From: an uncultured Clostridia bacterium
GTDB lineage: Bacteria > Bacillota > Clostridia > TANB77 > CAG-508
NCBI GenBank assembly: GCA_934177555.1
Contig: CAKPPL010000059.1
Coordinates: 1-6,764, forward strand
Direction: 5' to 3'
DNA: 6,764 nt
Under the pieces are notes generated by a model. That model did no database searches. It was not told the DNA's origin and was given only the letters and a program-made list of their open reading frames with translations. Shown here in pieces: positions 6,298-6,764 of this stretch (its first letter is position 1; every line of letters begins with the position of its first letter). A program made the translations under genes and the position numbers.

Positions 6298-6732
6298 ATG
6301 GAAGATATAAACAAAAAAGTTTTAGATGAAGTTAATAAAGGGACTACAATGGGAATGGATGCTATAAGTTATGTTTCAGAAAAGGTTGGAGATGCAAGAT
6401 TTCAAAAAGTATTAGATACTGAATATGGAAAATATAAAAAAATAAATACAAGAGTAGATGAAATTTATTCTCAATATAGTGCAAATGATCCACAAACTAC
6501 AAATGTTATGAATAAAATGATGACATGGTATGGAATTAATATGAAAACAATGACAGATCAAAGTAATTCTAAAATTTCTGAACTATTATTACAAGGCACT
6601 AATATGGGTATAATTGAAGGTAGAAGATTATTAAACAATAACCCAAGTATAGATATAGAAGTAAAAAATATATTAAATGATTTTGTAACAATGCAAGAAG
6701 ATAGTGTAGAAACATTAAAAAAATATTTATAA
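6298..6732 (+). CDS. Small all-helical protein of unknown function with GT-x-MG pseudo-repeat
   Basis: I do not recognise a named family with certainty. The 144-residue product has no signal peptide and no membrane segment, and it is mostly amphipathic helix in appearance, with a Lys/Asp/Glu-rich surface. It contains two related halves. Each begins with a GT-x-MG motif (GTTMGM at 15-20, GTNMGI at 100-105), followed by a helix, a short polar break and a second helix ending in Glu/Lys-rich sequence. Between them lies a Met-rich, Trp-containing helix (NKMMTWYGINMKTM, 72-85). This pattern suggests a four-helix bundle, possibly ferritin-like, though the usual ExxH metal ligands are absent. Translation is well supported by AGGAGGT (6286-6292) 5 nt before the ATG. 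It is divergent from sigK across 141 bp. A role in sporulation or stress is only a positional guess. The 32 bases after its stop hold nothing recognisable. Confidence 0.75.
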   Translation: MEDINKKVLDEVNKGTTMGMDAISYVSEKVGDARFQKVLDTEYGKYKKINTRVDEIYSQYSANDPQTTNVMNKMMTWYGINMKTMTDQSNSKISELLLQGTNMGIIEGRRLLNNNPSIDIEVKNILNDFVTMQEDSVETLKKYL

Positions 6733-6764
6733 AATATTCAAATAATACTTGCAAAGTAATGTGT

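Overview
The window is very AT-rich, and its coding regions use A/T-ending codons heavily (AGA for Arg, TTA for Leu, GGA for Gly). It carries strong AGGAGG-type ribosome sites and a sporulation-type sigma-K factor. Together these point to a low-GC Firmicute of the class Clostridia. I cannot place it to genus or species from the sequence alone.

Layout. Bases 2-676 hold the C-terminal part of a 6-phosphofructokinase (glycolysis), cut by the left edge. Next comes a compact regulated operon (about 708-5423): a consensus sigma-A promoter overlaid by two near-identical palindromic operators, a TetR-family repressor with a TTG start, and two half-size ABC exporter subunits. The three genes are tightly coupled (8-bp overlap, then a 1-bp gap). 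The operon ends at a hairpin terminator (5429-5453), which it shares with the convergent gene on the minus strand. That gene (5458-6156) encodes an RNA polymerase sigma factor of the SigK type with a hydrophobic pro-sequence-like N-terminus. A 141-bp divergent region separates it from a small helical protein of unknown function (6298-6732).

How the genes work together. The TetR protein probably binds the two operators, represses its own transcript and thereby the exporter, and releases DNA when a toxic compound or metabolite binds. The ABC subunits show complementary degeneration. The first has Asp and Gln in place of the catalytic Glu and switch His but a canonical signature. The second has canonical Glu and His but a degenerate signature. 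This is the hallmark of a heterodimeric exporter with one active ATP site (TM287/288, LmrCD and BmrCD class). The first subunit also has a roughly 150-residue insertion between TM1 and TM2, predicted to be extracytoplasmic. The SigK gene and its divergent neighbour may belong to the late mother-cell sporulation programme, but for the neighbour this rests on position only.

No mobile element, CRISPR array, tRNA or rRNA was seen. Most of the window consists of recognisable families. The parts most worth following up are the operator/promoter arrangement, the insertion domain of the first ABC subunit, and the uncharacterised GT-x-MG repeat protein beside sigK.
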